Notes: a model not told the origin generated them from the sequence alone. A stretch of DNA of 33,928 nucleotides from an uncultured Porphyromonadaceae bacterium (GCA_947177635.1 CAMWVQ010000023.1:1-33928), one strand, 5' to 3'. Shown: positions 24,747 to 32,617, counted from the first letter of the stretch. Numbers and translations: made by a program.

Positions 24747-25124
24747 TCGGGAAAAGTTGAATAGAATTATAATTGGATAGTTGTCTTCTTTCCGGATGAC
24801 AGTATGCCGATTCTTTCAACTTCTGGTTCACCCGGCCGCACACATCTGCCGGGGCGTTCTGCTATGAAACAATTTTGGTTGTCGGATAGTAAAAACAGTC
24901 GTCTGTATCGGCTTGACTGGTTTGTTTCCGCCAAAATTAAAGAAATTTTATCAATTTACCCCCCCCGAATTGTTAAAATACGTTAATACACTTCTTTTTT
25001 AACCATTTTGCACCTTGTTGTGTGAAATGATTGACGCTATGAGCGGATAATACGGGGTTCCGGAGACTTTTAGCCACCCGTCATCACGACGGATAACGCC
25101 GAACTCGGGAATCAGCCGACGCGC
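24747..25124. other. Intergenic region upstream of the secreted-protein operon
   Basis: No gene is seen in these 378 nt. On the minus strand it holds a -7 element (24932-24939), a run of eight G at 24959-24966, and a leader of about 185 nt with a GC-rich stem near 24831-24856 (CCCGGC paired with GCCGGG). The right part, past the waaA stop, has a weak 5-bp hairpin (25078-25092) that may be part of a terminator. The middle is AT-rich. Confidence 0.6.
24932..24966 (-). promoter_or_regulatory. Candidate promoter of the secreted-protein operon with a G8 tract
   Basis: TAATTTTG (24932-24939, minus strand) is an exact match to the Bacteroidota -7 element. Nineteen nt upstream, where TTTG is expected, lies a run of eight G (24959-24966) instead. 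Transcription would give a leader of about 180 nt before the ATG at 24746. The missing -33 element makes the call uncertain. Confidence 0.4.
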
Positions 25125-26405
25125 TCAGTCAAGATGGGAAAATATCTCGTTGTATATCCTGTCGGTGGCGCCGAGGTTGTCGCTGATATACTTGCCGGCG
25201 GCTTTGCCTGAATGTGACAGGATGTCGGGGGATGAGAGCAGACGGCTTATGACTGTCTCGAACTCCTCACGGCTGCCGACCGAGAAGCCGCCGCCGCAGG
25301 CGATGAGGTCTGAGGCTTCCTTGAATTTGGCGTGGTTCGGCCCGAAGACCACCGGCATACCGTAGACGGCGGCTTCGTTGAGATTGTGGATGCCCGCGCC
25401 GAATCCCCCTCCGATATAGGCGATGTCGGCGAAACGGTACAGGGTGGAGAGCTTCCCGAAGGAGTCTACGATTATCCCCCTCACCTTCGGCAGCCACTCG
25501 GGCAAGGGGGCATTCTCCTTGCGGGCTTTCTTGATGAAGCCTATCCATTCTGACAGGAGCATTACCTTCCCGCAGGTGAATCGGTTGCGCAATGCCTCCA
25601 GACGGGTCTCGTTGAACTCGTGGGGGGCGATGATGAAGGCCACTTCGGGATGGATGTTCAGCCAAGGCACATAGATGTCTTCATCTGCCTCCCAGGAACT
25701 TCCGGCGATGAACCTCACTTTGGCATCGGGGGCGAAGCCGGGGAAGCCGGGAATGTCGACCGAGGAGCGCATCACGTCGGTAACGCGGTCGAAGCGGGTG
25801 TCACCGGCGACGGTGACATTCTCCACCCCTATGACCCGCAGCAGGCGGCGCGAGCGCTCATCCTGGACGTAAAGGCGCGTGAAGCAGTGGAGCATCCGGC
25901 GGAACATGCCGCCTATGTTGCGGAAGAAGCGCTGGCCGGGGCGGAATATCGAGGATATGAGGTAGGTAGGGATGCCACGGCGGTGGAGTTCCTCGAGGTA
26001 GTTGCCCCAGAACTCATATTTTATGAATATGGCCATCGAGGGGCGGGCGATGTCGAGGAACCTCTTCACCCTGTGGGGGGTGTCGAAGGGGAGGTAGACA
26101 ACGGCGTCGGCGAAATGGTAGTTCTTCCTCACCTCGTAGCCCGAGGGGGAGAAGAAGCTGAGCAGCACCGGCACTTCGGGATGCTCCCTCTTGAGTCGCT
26201 CGATCATCGGGCGCCCCTGCTCGAACTCCCCGAGGGAGGATGCGTGGAACCACACCGCGCCGGGCTTGTCGCCGAGCTTGCGGCGGAGGATTCCGGCCGT
26301 GCGGTGTTGTCCGCGGAGCATCTTGCGCACTTTACGGCTGCGGAGCGAAACCACCTGGGCGGCGGCTCCGTAAAGCGAGATGGCGGTGTTGTAGAGCAGG
26401 TTCAC
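25125..26405 (-). CDS. waaA: 3-deoxy-D-manno-octulosonic acid (Kdo) transferase
   Basis: WaaA (KdtA) transfers Kdo from CMP-Kdo to lipid A precursor on the cytoplasmic face of the inner membrane. The 426-aa protein has a hydrophobic N-terminal anchor (about 1-22), and VWFHASSLGEFEQGRP carries the catalytic Glu (about E60) of the GT30 family. PVLLSFFSPSGYEV, FIKYEFWGNYLEEL, VAGDTRFDRV, FIAGSSWEADE and IGGGFGAGIHNLNEAAVYGMPVVFGP are conserved GT-B segments. The length is normal. The start is GTG at 26405, which gives MNLLYNTAISLYG, the usual family opening. It lies 57 nt after gltX and is probably co-transcribed. The C-terminus is complete. Confidence 0.96.
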   Translation of the reverse strand: MNLLYNTAISLYGAAAQVVSLRSRKVRKMLRGQHRTAGILRRKLGDKPGAVWFHASSLGEFEQGRPMIERLKREHPEVPVLLSFFSPSGYEVRKNYHFADAVVYLPFDTPHRVKRFLDIARPSMAIFIKYEFWGNYLEELHRRGIPTYLISSIFRPGQRFFRNIGGMFRRMLHCFTRLYVQDERSRRLLRVIGVENVTVAGDTRFDRVTDVMRSSVDIPGFPGFAPDAKVRFIAGSSWEADEDIYVPWLNIHPEVAFIIAPHEFNETRLEALRNRFTCGKVMLLSEWIGFIKKARKENAPLPEWLPKVRGIIVDSFGKLSTLYRFADIAYIGGGFGAGIHNLNEAAVYGMPVVFGPNHAKFKEASDLIACGGGFSVGSREEFETVISRLLSSPDILSHSGKAAGKYISDNLGATDRIYNEIFSHLD

Positions 26406-26462
26406 TCTCTGGTCAGGTTTCGTTGGATCTCTGTGGTCGCTCTGGAGAGGGGGGAGTGGATT

Positions 26463-28001
26463 TCAGGCCTGGGGTACCTCAATCGAGGCTATGGCCTTGC
26501 GGATGCGGCTGATGGTCTCGGGACGGCCGAGAAGCTCGGTGATGTCGAACATATGCGGGCCTTTGCACTGCCCTACCACAGCCAGGCGGAAGGCGTTCAT
26601 GACGTTGCCCATATGGTAGCCGTTGTCGGTAATCCACTTGAGCACAACAGGCTCGGCGGCGGCAGACGAGAAGTCGTCGAGGCCCTCAAGCACACCAATC
26701 AGCTCCTCCATTATCTCAGGGGTTCCTTCTTTCCAGCGCTTGCGGATGTCCTTCTCGGCGTAGGTCTCGGGGGCCTTGAAGAAGAACCCGCCCTGTTCCC
26801 AGAGGTCGGGCAGCAGGTCGGCGCGGCCTTTGACCATGTCGATGGCCTTGGCTGTGTAGCCGGCGGGGAAGTCGTCGGGGTTGACGCCGTTCTCCTCCAT
26901 TATGGGGCGGAACATCACGGCGAGTTCCTCGCCGGGGGTGTTCATCAGGTATTCGTGGTTGAACCATTTCCCCTTCTCGAAAGCGAAGCGCGCGCCCGAC
27001 TTCGAGCAGTGGGAGAATGAGAACTTGTCAATCAGCTCCTGCATCGACATGACTTCGGTGTCGTCGCCGGGGTTCCATCCCAGCAGGGCGAGGAAGTTGA
27101 CAAGCGCCTCGGGAAGGTAGCCCTTCTCGCGGAAGCCTGATGAGGTCTCGCCGCTCTTGGGGTCGTGCCATTCGAGGGGGAAGACGGGGAAACCGAGGCG
27201 GTCGCCGTCACGTTTGGAGAGCTTGCCCTTGCCGTCGGGTTTGAGCAGGAGGGGGAGATGGACGAAGCGGGGCATGGTGTCGGTCCATCCGAACGCCTCG
27301 TAAAGGAGGACATGCAGGGGGGCCGAGGGTAGCCACTCCTCGCCACGGATGACGTGGCTGACTTCCATCAGGTGGTCGTCGACGATGTTTGCCAGATGGT
27401 AGGTGGGGAGGTCGTCGGCACTCTTGTAAAGCACCTTGTCGTCAAGGATGTTGGAGTTGATTGTGACCTCGCCGCGGATAAGGTCGTCGACTTTCACGTC
27501 GCGGCCCGGCTCGATGAGGAAACGGACAACGTAGGGTGTGCCTTCGGCGATGAGGCGGTCAACCTCCTCCTTGGGCAGGGCCAGGGAGTTGCGCATCGAC
27601 ATGCGGGTGGAGGCGTCATACTGGAAGTTGGCCTTCTCGGCACGTGCCTTCTCAAGTTCCTGGGGGGTGTCGAAAGCGATGTAGGCCTTACCTGCGTCGA
27701 GCAGGTCCTTAACGTGGCGGCGGTAGATGTCGCGACGTTCGCTCTGCTTGTATGGGCCGAAAGCGCCACCTTCGCGCACACCTTCGTCAATCCCTATTCC
27801 GAGCCACTTGAGCGACTCGTTGATATAATCTTCGGCTCCCGGGACAAATCGCTGGGAGTCTGTGTCTTCGATTCGGAGAATCATGTCGCCGCCGTTCTGG
27901 CGGGCGAAAAGGTAGTTGTACAAGGCGGTACGCACACCTCCGATATGGAGGGGCCCCGTGGGGGAGGGGGCGAAACGTACCCTGACTTTTCTTTCTGTCA
28001 T
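26463..28001 (-). CDS. gltX: Glutamyl-tRNA synthetase
   Basis: GltX charges tRNA-Glu with glutamate and is cytosolic. The 512-aa class I synthetase has [13 protein letters not shown] (HIGH-type motif at 19-22), [11 protein letters not shown], the [20 protein letters not shown] segment of the active site, and KLSKRDGDR (KMSKS-type motif at about 260-264). The C-terminal anticodon-binding region is of the bacterial GluRS type ([24 protein letters not shown]). The length fits Bacteroidota GluRS. The ATG at 28001 has a TAATTTTG promoter element 55 nt upstream. Whether it also charges tRNA-Gln cannot be judged here; no gatCAB is present in the window. Confidence 0.97.
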   Translation of the reverse strand: MTERKVRVRFAPSPTGPLHIGGVRTALYNYLFARQNGGDMILRIEDTDSQRFVPGAEDYINESLKWLGIGIDEGVREGGAFGPYKQSERRDIYRRHVKDLLDAGKAYIAFDTPQELEKARAEKANFQYDASTRMSMRNSLALPKEEVDRLIAEGTPYVVRFLIEPGRDVKVDDLIRGEVTINSNILDDKVLYKSADDLPTYHLANIVDDHLMEVSHVIRGEEWLPSAPLHVLLYEAFGWTDTMPRFVHLPLLLKPDGKGKLSKRDGDRLGFPVFPLEWHDPKSGETSSGFREKGYLPEALVNFLALLGWNPGDDTEVMSMQELIDKFSFSHCSKSGARFAFEKGKWFNHEYLMNTPGEELAVMFRPIMEENGVNPDDFPAGYTAKAIDMVKGRADLLPDLWEQGGFFFKAPETYAEKDIRKRWKEGTPEIMEELIGVLEGLDDFSSAAAEPVVLKWITDNGYHMGNVMNAFRLAVVGQCKGPHMFDITELLGRPETISRIRKAIASIEVPQA

Positions 28002-28055
28002 TCCGGTTTATCTCTTGACGGAAGGCCCTTTCGGGGCACCTCCGGAATTTGGCTG

Positions 28056-28063
28056 CAAAATTA
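28056..28063 (-). promoter_or_regulatory. gltX promoter -7 element (TAATTTTG)
   Basis: An exact TAnnTTTG match on the minus strand lies 55 nt upstream of the gltX ATG. The expected -33 position has TATG rather than TTTG. The promoter would probably also serve waaA. Confidence 0.55.
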
Positions 28064-28117
28064 GCGATTTTTTCTTAAAAATCATAAATCCGCCCGATAT
28101 TTCGACGGAATTACCCT

Positions 28118-28150
28118 TTATATCGAATTTATATCGAATTTATATCGAAT
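28118..28150. repeat. 11-bp tandem repeat, three copies
   Basis: TTATATCGAAT is repeated three times without a mismatch (28118-28128, 28129-28139, 28140-28150), followed by a partial copy TTATCG. It lies between the GNAT gene stop (28162) and the gltX promoter, about 55-95 nt upstream of the gltX -7 element. It could be a slippage product or a set of protein-binding sites. Confidence 0.9.
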
Positions 28151-28161
28151 TTATCGCCACA

Positions 28162-28710
28162 TCACCCGATGTCGCGCAAATCAAAATACAATACGCGGGT
28201 GCGCGTCTCTTCTTCCTCTCCACACAAATACACAAAGTCGTTTTTCTCATAAAACGGAACTGCGTCACTATAGGCATCCACCGTCAGAAAACGACAGCCG
28301 GTCTTATTGTCAACGAAAAACATCGTCTTTATGAAGTCCAGCAGATAAGAACCGATATGCTGCCCTTTGAGAGACTGGGCTATGCCAAGGCGACATATCT
28401 TTGCTGCAGGATAGCTTTTAAGCCTTTTTTCATTCACAAACTTATGCCTGCGGAAACGGTTGAAAGTGGTTTTATCCGGAAAATCGGCGAGTCCGACACG
28501 GTCATTTGCAAGACTGAAATATGCCACTATATCCCCGGTCTGCTTGTTCTCAACAACGTATGTGACAGCCAACAAAGCCGCGCGATACACTCCGGCATCA
28601 TTCAGGATGAAATCATTCAAATCTTCATCTCCGCAATTGAATTCGGCAATCTTTTCATTGCCTTTAAGCTTTCTGACACGAAAACCGTCGTAAAACTCCT
28701 GAAGTTCCAT
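28162..28710 (-). CDS. GNAT family N-acetyltransferase
   Basis: This 182-aa cytosolic protein has the GNAT fold: KLKGNEKIAEFNCGDEDLND at the N-terminus, a central strand with AVTYVVENKQTGDIVAYFSL, the acetyl-CoA loop CRLGIAQSLKGQHIGSYLLD (Q/RxxGxG/A-like, as SLKGQHIG), and the C-terminal FLTVDAYSDAVPFYEKNDF. The opening FxCGxxDLNxFL is typical of the group that includes TacT/AtaT-like tRNA-acetylating toxins, though many members are not toxins. It starts 3 nt after the 52-aa gene and is AT-richer than the flanking genes, which suggests acquisition. Its substrate is unknown: tRNA, peptide, small molecule or none of these. Confidence 0.88.
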   Translation of the reverse strand: MELQEFYDGFRVRKLKGNEKIAEFNCGDEDLNDFILNDAGVYRAALLAVTYVVENKQTGDIVAYFSLANDRVGLADFPDKTTFNRFRRHKFVNEKRLKSYPAAKICRLGIAQSLKGQHIGSYLLDFIKTMFFVDNKTGCRFLTVDAYSDAVPFYEKNDFVYLCGEEEETRTRVLYFDLRDIG

Positions 28711-28713
28711 CCG

Positions 28714-28872
28714 TCAGTCAACCATCATTTTCTTTATGGTTTCATAGGCGGCAACCCGACGAGCGCGCTTCTCGGCGGTTTCCTTTCTTTCATCGGCGCA
28801 CATCATACGCTTTACAAAACGCTCGGCGTCTTTGCCCCGCAGGATGGGAGTATCTTTTATTGGACGTGCCAT
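28714..28872 (-). CDS. Small basic protein (52 aa), putative antitoxin partner of the GNAT protein
   Basis: This short ORF starts at the ATG at 28872 and reads MARPIKDTPILRGKDAERFV, then KRMMCADERKETAEKRARRV and AAYETIKKMMVD. It is Lys/Arg-rich and mostly helical by eye. Proteins with the opening MARPIK(E/D)TPxLxGxDAxRF are recalled as small Bacteroidota proteins next to GNAT, Fic/Doc or RelE-like genes, which suggests an antitoxin-like DNA- or protein-binding role. It is followed after 3 nt by the GNAT gene and preceded by a TATATTTG promoter element 27 nt upstream, so the two form a compact operon. The family has no named function that I know; the antitoxin role is inferred from gene order. 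Confidence 0.75.
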   Translation of the reverse strand: MARPIKDTPILRGKDAERFVKRMMCADERKETAEKRARRVAAYETIKKMMVD

Positions 28873-28899
28873 AATCACAAACAATTAATTATCAGACTA

Positions 28900-28907
28900 C
28901 AAATATA
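28900..28907 (-). promoter_or_regulatory. Promoter -7 element of the small-protein/GNAT operon (TATATTTG)
   Basis: An exact TAnnTTTG match on the minus strand lies 27 nt upstream of the 52-aa gene's ATG. No clear TTTG is found 19-21 nt upstream; only a TATG-like string is nearby. Confidence 0.55.
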
Positions 28908-28962
28908 CGTTTTTTTCCTCACATAGCCATCCTCGGAAGTCTGTTTTATGAGAATTTCACTG

Positions 28963-30612
28963 TCATTTGTAGATGAAGCGGCGGATGGAGTGCTTGGGGG
29001 TCTTCTCGAACTCCTCGGGACGGATTTCGATTTCAGACACGCGGGCATAGGAGGGCAACGCCTTGTTGAGAACCGGCAGCAACGCACTCACCTTCTCATT
29101 GGCCTTGGCTTCCGACAGCCCCTCTTTGCGAGCGGCCTCATAGTCGGGATGCACCAGGGCGACAAGCTTGCCTCCGCGCTCCACGACAACGCTCTCCCCT
29201 ACCAGGGGCAACTCGTTGAGGATGATTTCCACCTCCTCGGGGTAGATGTTCTGTCCTGACGGGCCGAGTATCATATTTTTCTTGCGGCCACGGATGTAGA
29301 GGTAGCCGTCGGCGTCCATCGTGCAGATGTCGCCGGTGTTGAGCCAGCCATCTTCGGAGAGCGCCTCACGCGTGGCCTCCTCATTCTTGAAATACCCTTT
29401 CATCACGTTGGGGCCTTTGAGGTAAAGCACACCGGGGATTGTGGCGGGGTCGGGGGAATCAATCCTGACCTGCATGCCATCCACGACACGCCCGCAGGAG
29501 TGGGGCCGCTGGGTGGCCCACCATTCATAGGTGACAAGGGGGGCACACTCCGTCATGCCGTAACCGATCGTGAAGGGGAACCTGATTTTGCGGAGGAACT
29601 CCTCGACATCGGCCGTCAGGGGCGCGCCGCCGAGGATGAGCTGGCGCAGGTTGCCGCCCAGGGCGTCGACGAGCTGGCGGCGTATGCGGGAATAGACAAG
29701 CCGCCTCAAGCCGGGGATGGAGGTGAGGAACCTCACCGCAGGCTTTTTCAGCACCGGGAAAACTTTCCCCCTGACTATTTTCTCTATGACGAGCGGCACG
29801 GTTATCACAAGCTGCGGCCTGACCTGGGCGAAGGCCTCAAGCAGCACTTTCGGCGAGGGCACACGGCCGAGGAATGTGATGTGGCAGCCTTTGCAGAGGG
29901 GGAAGAGGAATTCGAAGACGAGACCATACATATGGGCCAGGGGGAGCATGCTCAGCATTCCGTCGCCGGGATGGAGGAAGTCAATCTGCCCAAGGGCGAA
30001 CCCGATGTTGCCCCAGAGGTTGCCGTAGGTCACCATCACCCCCTTTGAATTGCCCGTGGAGCCGGAGGTGTAATTGATGAGGGCCAGGTCGGCGGATGAG
30101 GGGGCGGCATACCTGATGTCCTCCGGCTTGTAGCCTTCGGGGTAGAGGCGGGTGAACATGGAGTCGAGCGCGTCTACCGCAGACTGCAGCTTGCCGGAAC
30201 GGTCAGAGACCACCTCAAGGTCGCCGAGAAGCAATACCCCCTCGACATCGGGCATACGCTCCATGTCGAGGTTCTCGGCGATGGCCCGCTCGGTGAAGAG
30301 CAACCGCGCCTCGGCGTGGGTCACAAGGTGGGTGATGTTGCCGGGCTGGAACTCGTGAAGCAGGGGGACGACCACCGCGCCGTAGGTAAGCGCGCCAAGG
30401 AATGTGGCGGCCCACTCGGCGGAGTTCTTGGCGCAGATGGCCACACGGTCGCCGGGCTTCAGCCCCGCGGCCCTATATAATATATGAAGATGGGCCACAC
30501 GCGCGGCGAGTTCGCCGTATGTGAATGTTTTTCCGTGGAAATCCGACAACGCGTCGCGGTCCCAGTTGGCGGCGAGGCTTTTCGATATTGCTTCTATGAG
30601 GCGGTCATTCAT
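28963..30612 (-). CDS. Long-chain fatty acid-CoA ligase-like AMP-binding enzyme
   Basis: This 549-aa ANL-superfamily enzyme activates carboxylic acids, probably fatty acids, as acyl-adenylates and then thioesters. The P-loop YTSGSTGNSKG lies at about 181-191. GYGMTECAPLVTYE is the A5 motif, DGWLNTGDI the A7 region, GRKKNMILGPSGQNIYPEEVE the hinge, and KTPKHSIRRF the C-terminal lysine region. The length and the pattern GLKPGDRVAICAKNSAEWAAT match FadD-like Bacteroidota enzymes. The start is the ATG at 30612; a GTG three codons upstream is less likely. It is transcribed away from the TlpA gene across an intergenic region with a 19-bp dyad. Whether the natural substrate is a fatty acid or an acyl carrier is not known. 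Confidence 0.9.
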   Translation of the reverse strand: MNDRLIEAISKSLAANWDRDALSDFHGKTFTYGELAARVAHLHILYRAAGLKPGDRVAICAKNSAEWAATFLGALTYGAVVVPLLHEFQPGNITHLVTHAEARLLFTERAIAENLDMERMPDVEGVLLLGDLEVVSDRSGKLQSAVDALDSMFTRLYPEGYKPEDIRYAAPSSADLALINYTSGSTGNSKGVMVTYGNLWGNIGFALGQIDFLHPGDGMLSMLPLAHMYGLVFEFLFPLCKGCHITFLGRVPSPKVLLEAFAQVRPQLVITVPLVIEKIVRGKVFPVLKKPAVRFLTSIPGLRRLVYSRIRRQLVDALGGNLRQLILGGAPLTADVEEFLRKIRFPFTIGYGMTECAPLVTYEWWATQRPHSCGRVVDGMQVRIDSPDPATIPGVLYLKGPNVMKGYFKNEEATREALSEDGWLNTGDICTMDADGYLYIRGRKKNMILGPSGQNIYPEEVEIILNELPLVGESVVVERGGKLVALVHPDYEAARKEGLSEAKANEKVSALLPVLNKALPSYARVSEIEIRPEEFEKTPKHSIRRFIYK

Positions 30613-30666
30613 CTTTTTCACAAGTTTTATCGTTATGCATATGAAAACATAACAAAATTTTTCCGT

Positions 30667-30685
30667 ACTTTGTCGGCGACAAAGT
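30667..30685. promoter_or_regulatory. 19-bp dyad in the ligase/TlpA intergenic region (possible operator)
   Basis: ACTTTGTCG (30667-30675), a single G, and CGACAAAGT (30677-30685) form a perfect inverted repeat with a 1-nt spacer. This is the size and spacing of a dimeric repressor site rather than a hairpin. A second imperfect dyad, GTGTC-7 nt-GACAC, follows at 30686-30702. It lies 55 nt upstream of the ligase ATG. The regulator is unknown; a TetR-type fatty-acid regulator is a guess. Confidence 0.5.
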
Positions 30686-30770
30686 GTGTCTATTTATGAC
30701 ACGGCCTCGCAAACCGCCCGTTTATGCTAAACAAAAGAAGCTCCACGCGGCCTGTAAGGTCAAAAACGCG

Positions 30771-30802
30771 CAAAATTACTAAAATTTACTAAATACTGCA
30801 AG
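30771..30802 (-). promoter_or_regulatory. Candidate promoter of the acyl-CoA ligase gene
   Basis: On the minus strand, TAATTTTG (30771-30778) is an exact -7 match, and CTTG (30799-30802) lies 20 nt upstream in place of TTTG. It would give a leader of about 150 nt that contains the dyad at 30667-30685. Its outer edge touches the TlpA gene start codon at 30803. Confidence 0.5.
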
Positions 30803-31870
30803 ATGAACCGCAAATATCTTCCTTTGGCCGGTGCTCTGCTGCTGACAGCCTGCTCGGTGTCGGCCGCCGGCGACGACTACACTGTCAACGTGGCGATGCC
30901 CCCGGCCGCCAACGGCGAGACAGCCTTCATTGTCAACTTCGACAACGGCGACAAAATCGACTCGGTGATGGTCGAGAACGGCCGCGCCCTCTTCAAAGGG
31001 TCGGTTGAGTCACCCGTGCTCGCCCGCGTGCTGGTAAACGGCGAACGTTACGGCAACTTCATCCTCGAGCAGGGAGACATCACCCTCCAGCGCGGGGGCG
31101 CAGTCACCGGCGGCAAACTCAACGGCGAACTCGAGAAGGCGATGAAAGGTGTGGAGGCAATCCAGGCGAAAGCCGCCAAGGTTCCCCAGGACTCTTCATA
31201 CGCCGCCAACATGGCCATCCTGGAGAAGGAGTACAATCTATATATGGACTCGGTCATCGCCGCCAACGCCACCAACCCCATCGGCTACATGTTCTTCATC
31301 AACCAGGCATACGAATATGACCTCCCCCGCCTCAACAAGGCCCTCGAACAGTATCCCGCCATGAAGGACTACCAGCGCACGGCAAAACTCGTGTCGGCCC
31401 TCCAGCAGAAGCAGAAGACCCAGCCGGGCAACAAGTTCATCGACTTCTCCGTCACCAACGACTCCACCACCCAGAGCCTGTCAGACTATGTCGGCAAAGG
31501 CCGCTACACGCTGGTCGACTTCTGGGCAAGCTGGTGCGGCCCCTGCATACGCGAGACAAAGGTAATCAAGAAAATCCGTGAGGAGTTCCAGGGGAAGCCC
31601 CTCGACATCCTCGGCGTGGCCGTCTGGGATGAACCCGCCAACACCGAGGCCGCCATCAAGCGCCACGACCTCCCCTGGCCCCAGATCATCAATGCCCAGT
31701 CGATTCCCACCGACCTGTATGGCATCTCGGGGATTCCCTGCATAATCCTCTTCGGCCCGGACGGCACCATCATCTCGCGTGACCTCCAGGGGGAGGAGCT
31801 CGTGAACTCGGTGCGCACCGCCCTCGACCCCTCCGCTGCCGCCGCAGGACCGGCAACACCCGCCAACTGA
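30803..31870 (+). CDS. TlpA-like thioredoxin lipoprotein (DUF4369 + thioredoxin fold)
   Basis: This 355-aa protein is a predicted lipoprotein: the signal peptide ends in LTAC with the lipidated Cys at C17. An N-terminal beta-domain of the DUF4369 type (about 25-130; FIVNFDNGDKIDSVMVENGR) is followed by a helical linker, then a TlpA/AhpC-like thioredoxin domain (about 205-340) with the redox site WCGPC (C245, C248) in TLVDFWASWCGPCIRE and the cis-Pro loop GISGIPCIILFGPDG (P312). It probably reduces or resolves disulfides in the periplasm. An extra Cys (C313) follows the cis-Pro. The last 20 residues are Ala/Pro-rich. The ATG at 30803 is the only good start, and no clear promoter was found on this strand. 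Confidence 0.94.
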   Translation: MNRKYLPLAGALLLTACSVSAAGDDYTVNVAMPPAANGETAFIVNFDNGDKIDSVMVENGRALFKGSVESPVLARVLVNGERYGNFILEQGDITLQRGGAVTGGKLNGELEKAMKGVEAIQAKAAKVPQDSSYAANMAILEKEYNLYMDSVIAANATNPIGYMFFINQAYEYDLPRLNKALEQYPAMKDYQRTAKLVSALQQKQKTQPGNKFIDFSVTNDSTTQSLSDYVGKGRYTLVDFWASWCGPCIRETKVIKKIREEFQGKPLDILGVAVWDEPANTEAAIKRHDLPWPQIINAQSIPTDLYGISGIPCIILFGPDGTIISRDLQGEELVNSVRTALDPSAAAAGPATPAN

Positions 31871-31907
31871 CACATACCGGCATACTGACGCCACTGCGTC
31901 ACCACTG

Positions 31908-31971
31908 CCAACACGACATCGCTTCGCTATCGCCTGAAATCGTCAGGCATAGCGAAGCGATGTCGTGTTGG
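31908..31971. terminator. Long inverted repeat between converging genes (bidirectional terminator)
   Basis: Arms of 23 bp (31908-31930 and 31949-31971) are perfect reverse complements. They extend inward by another 6 bp (GCCTGA/TCAGGC) across one bulged C, with a 5-nt loop. The repeat starts about 37 nt after the TlpA gene stop and ends 9 nt before the stop of the converging VanZ-like gene. A weak TTTG follows instead of a T run. Confidence 0.85.
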
Positions 31972-31980
31972 TTTGCCTCC

Positions 31981-32412
31981 TCAACGGCGATGGAGAAGCA
32001 GCGAGGCCAGAGAGGGTGACACGGCGGCCGAGAGGAAAGCCCCTGCGGCGTCGGCCAGGAAGTCGAGCAGGTCGCAACCGCGCCCCAGTCCCATCCAGGA
32101 CTGCAGCAACTCGATTCCGCCACCGAAAAGGGTGGCGGCCACGGCGATTACAAGCAGGCCCGCGAGGTTTCCCCCGCGGGGGAGTTTGCCGCTCAGCTCA
32201 TAACGGCGTTGACGGCAAAGCTCCCGGTCGACGACGAGCGCGAACACCAGGCCGCCGAACATCAGGGCGTGGACAACCTTGTCGGCATGCTCGAACAGCG
32301 AGACATCCGAATCAGGCAACGGATGGGGCGCGAGCGTCAGCCACAGGATGGCCATCACCACCACCGACGACAGTATGCCGGGATAAACCCGCGAGAGATA
32401 TTTCTGGAGCAT
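31981..32412 (-). CDS. VanZ-like membrane protein
   Basis: This 143-aa protein has about four hydrophobic segments and the VanZ layout: a first membrane segment (SSVVVMAILWLTLAPHPLP), then the conserved HADKVVHALMFGGLVFALV, then a cluster ending in GGGIELLQSWMGLGRGCDLLDF with DxxDxxAD(A)xGA near the C-terminus. VanZ is named from a teicoplanin-resistance gene, but most family members have no known role. The start is the ATG at 32412; a longer ORF upstream contains no family sequence. It has its own -33/-7 promoter 28 nt upstream and is convergent with the TlpA gene. A resistance function is not implied. Confidence 0.85.
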   Translation of the reverse strand: MLQKYLSRVYPGILSSVVVMAILWLTLAPHPLPDSDVSLFEHADKVVHALMFGGLVFALVVDRELCRQRRYELSGKLPRGGNLAGLLVIAVAATLFGGGIELLQSWMGLGRGCDLLDFLADAAGAFLSAAVSPSLASLLLHRR

Positions 32413-32439
32413 AAGCGATTCTGTAAGAGAGATGAACCG

Positions 32440-32470
32440 CAAAGTTAAGGATTTATCGCAAAACTGCAAA
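32440..32470 (-). promoter_or_regulatory. Promoter of the VanZ-like gene (TTTG-19 nt-TAACTTTG)
   Basis: On the minus strand, TTTG (32467-32470) and TAACTTTG (32440-32447) match the Bacteroidota consensus exactly with a 19-nt spacer. The -7 element is 28 nt from the ATG. Confidence 0.75.
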
Positions 32471-32534
32471 ACTCACCCCATCCGGCGTGTGGTTAAAAAT
32501 TATGTCTTAAAACATAAAAAATTTTAAGGCTGTT

Positions 32535-32569
32535 TTTGCGGTTATATAAACGGAAATTCGGTATATTTG
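32535..32569 (+). promoter_or_regulatory. Promoter of ald (TTTG-23 nt-TATATTTG)
   Basis: TATATTTG (32562-32569) is an exact -7 match and TTTG (32535-32538) lies 23 nt upstream, slightly longer than the usual 19-21. The surrounding DNA is strongly AT-rich. The -7 element is 48 nt from the ald ATG. Confidence 0.65.
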
Positions 32570-32617
32570 CGACAAACAACACTTTCACTGATTATTCACC
32601 GAAAAATCTCAACCACC

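Noticed and set aside
25620-27020. 466-codon open frame on the plus strand opposite waaA and gltX
   Set aside because: It lies entirely antisense to two clearly identified genes. The frame stays open because of GC-rich codon bias, and the translation shows no domain.
28118-28150. Possible CRISPR-like array
   Set aside because: The three 11-bp units are directly adjacent with no spacers, and no cas genes are present.
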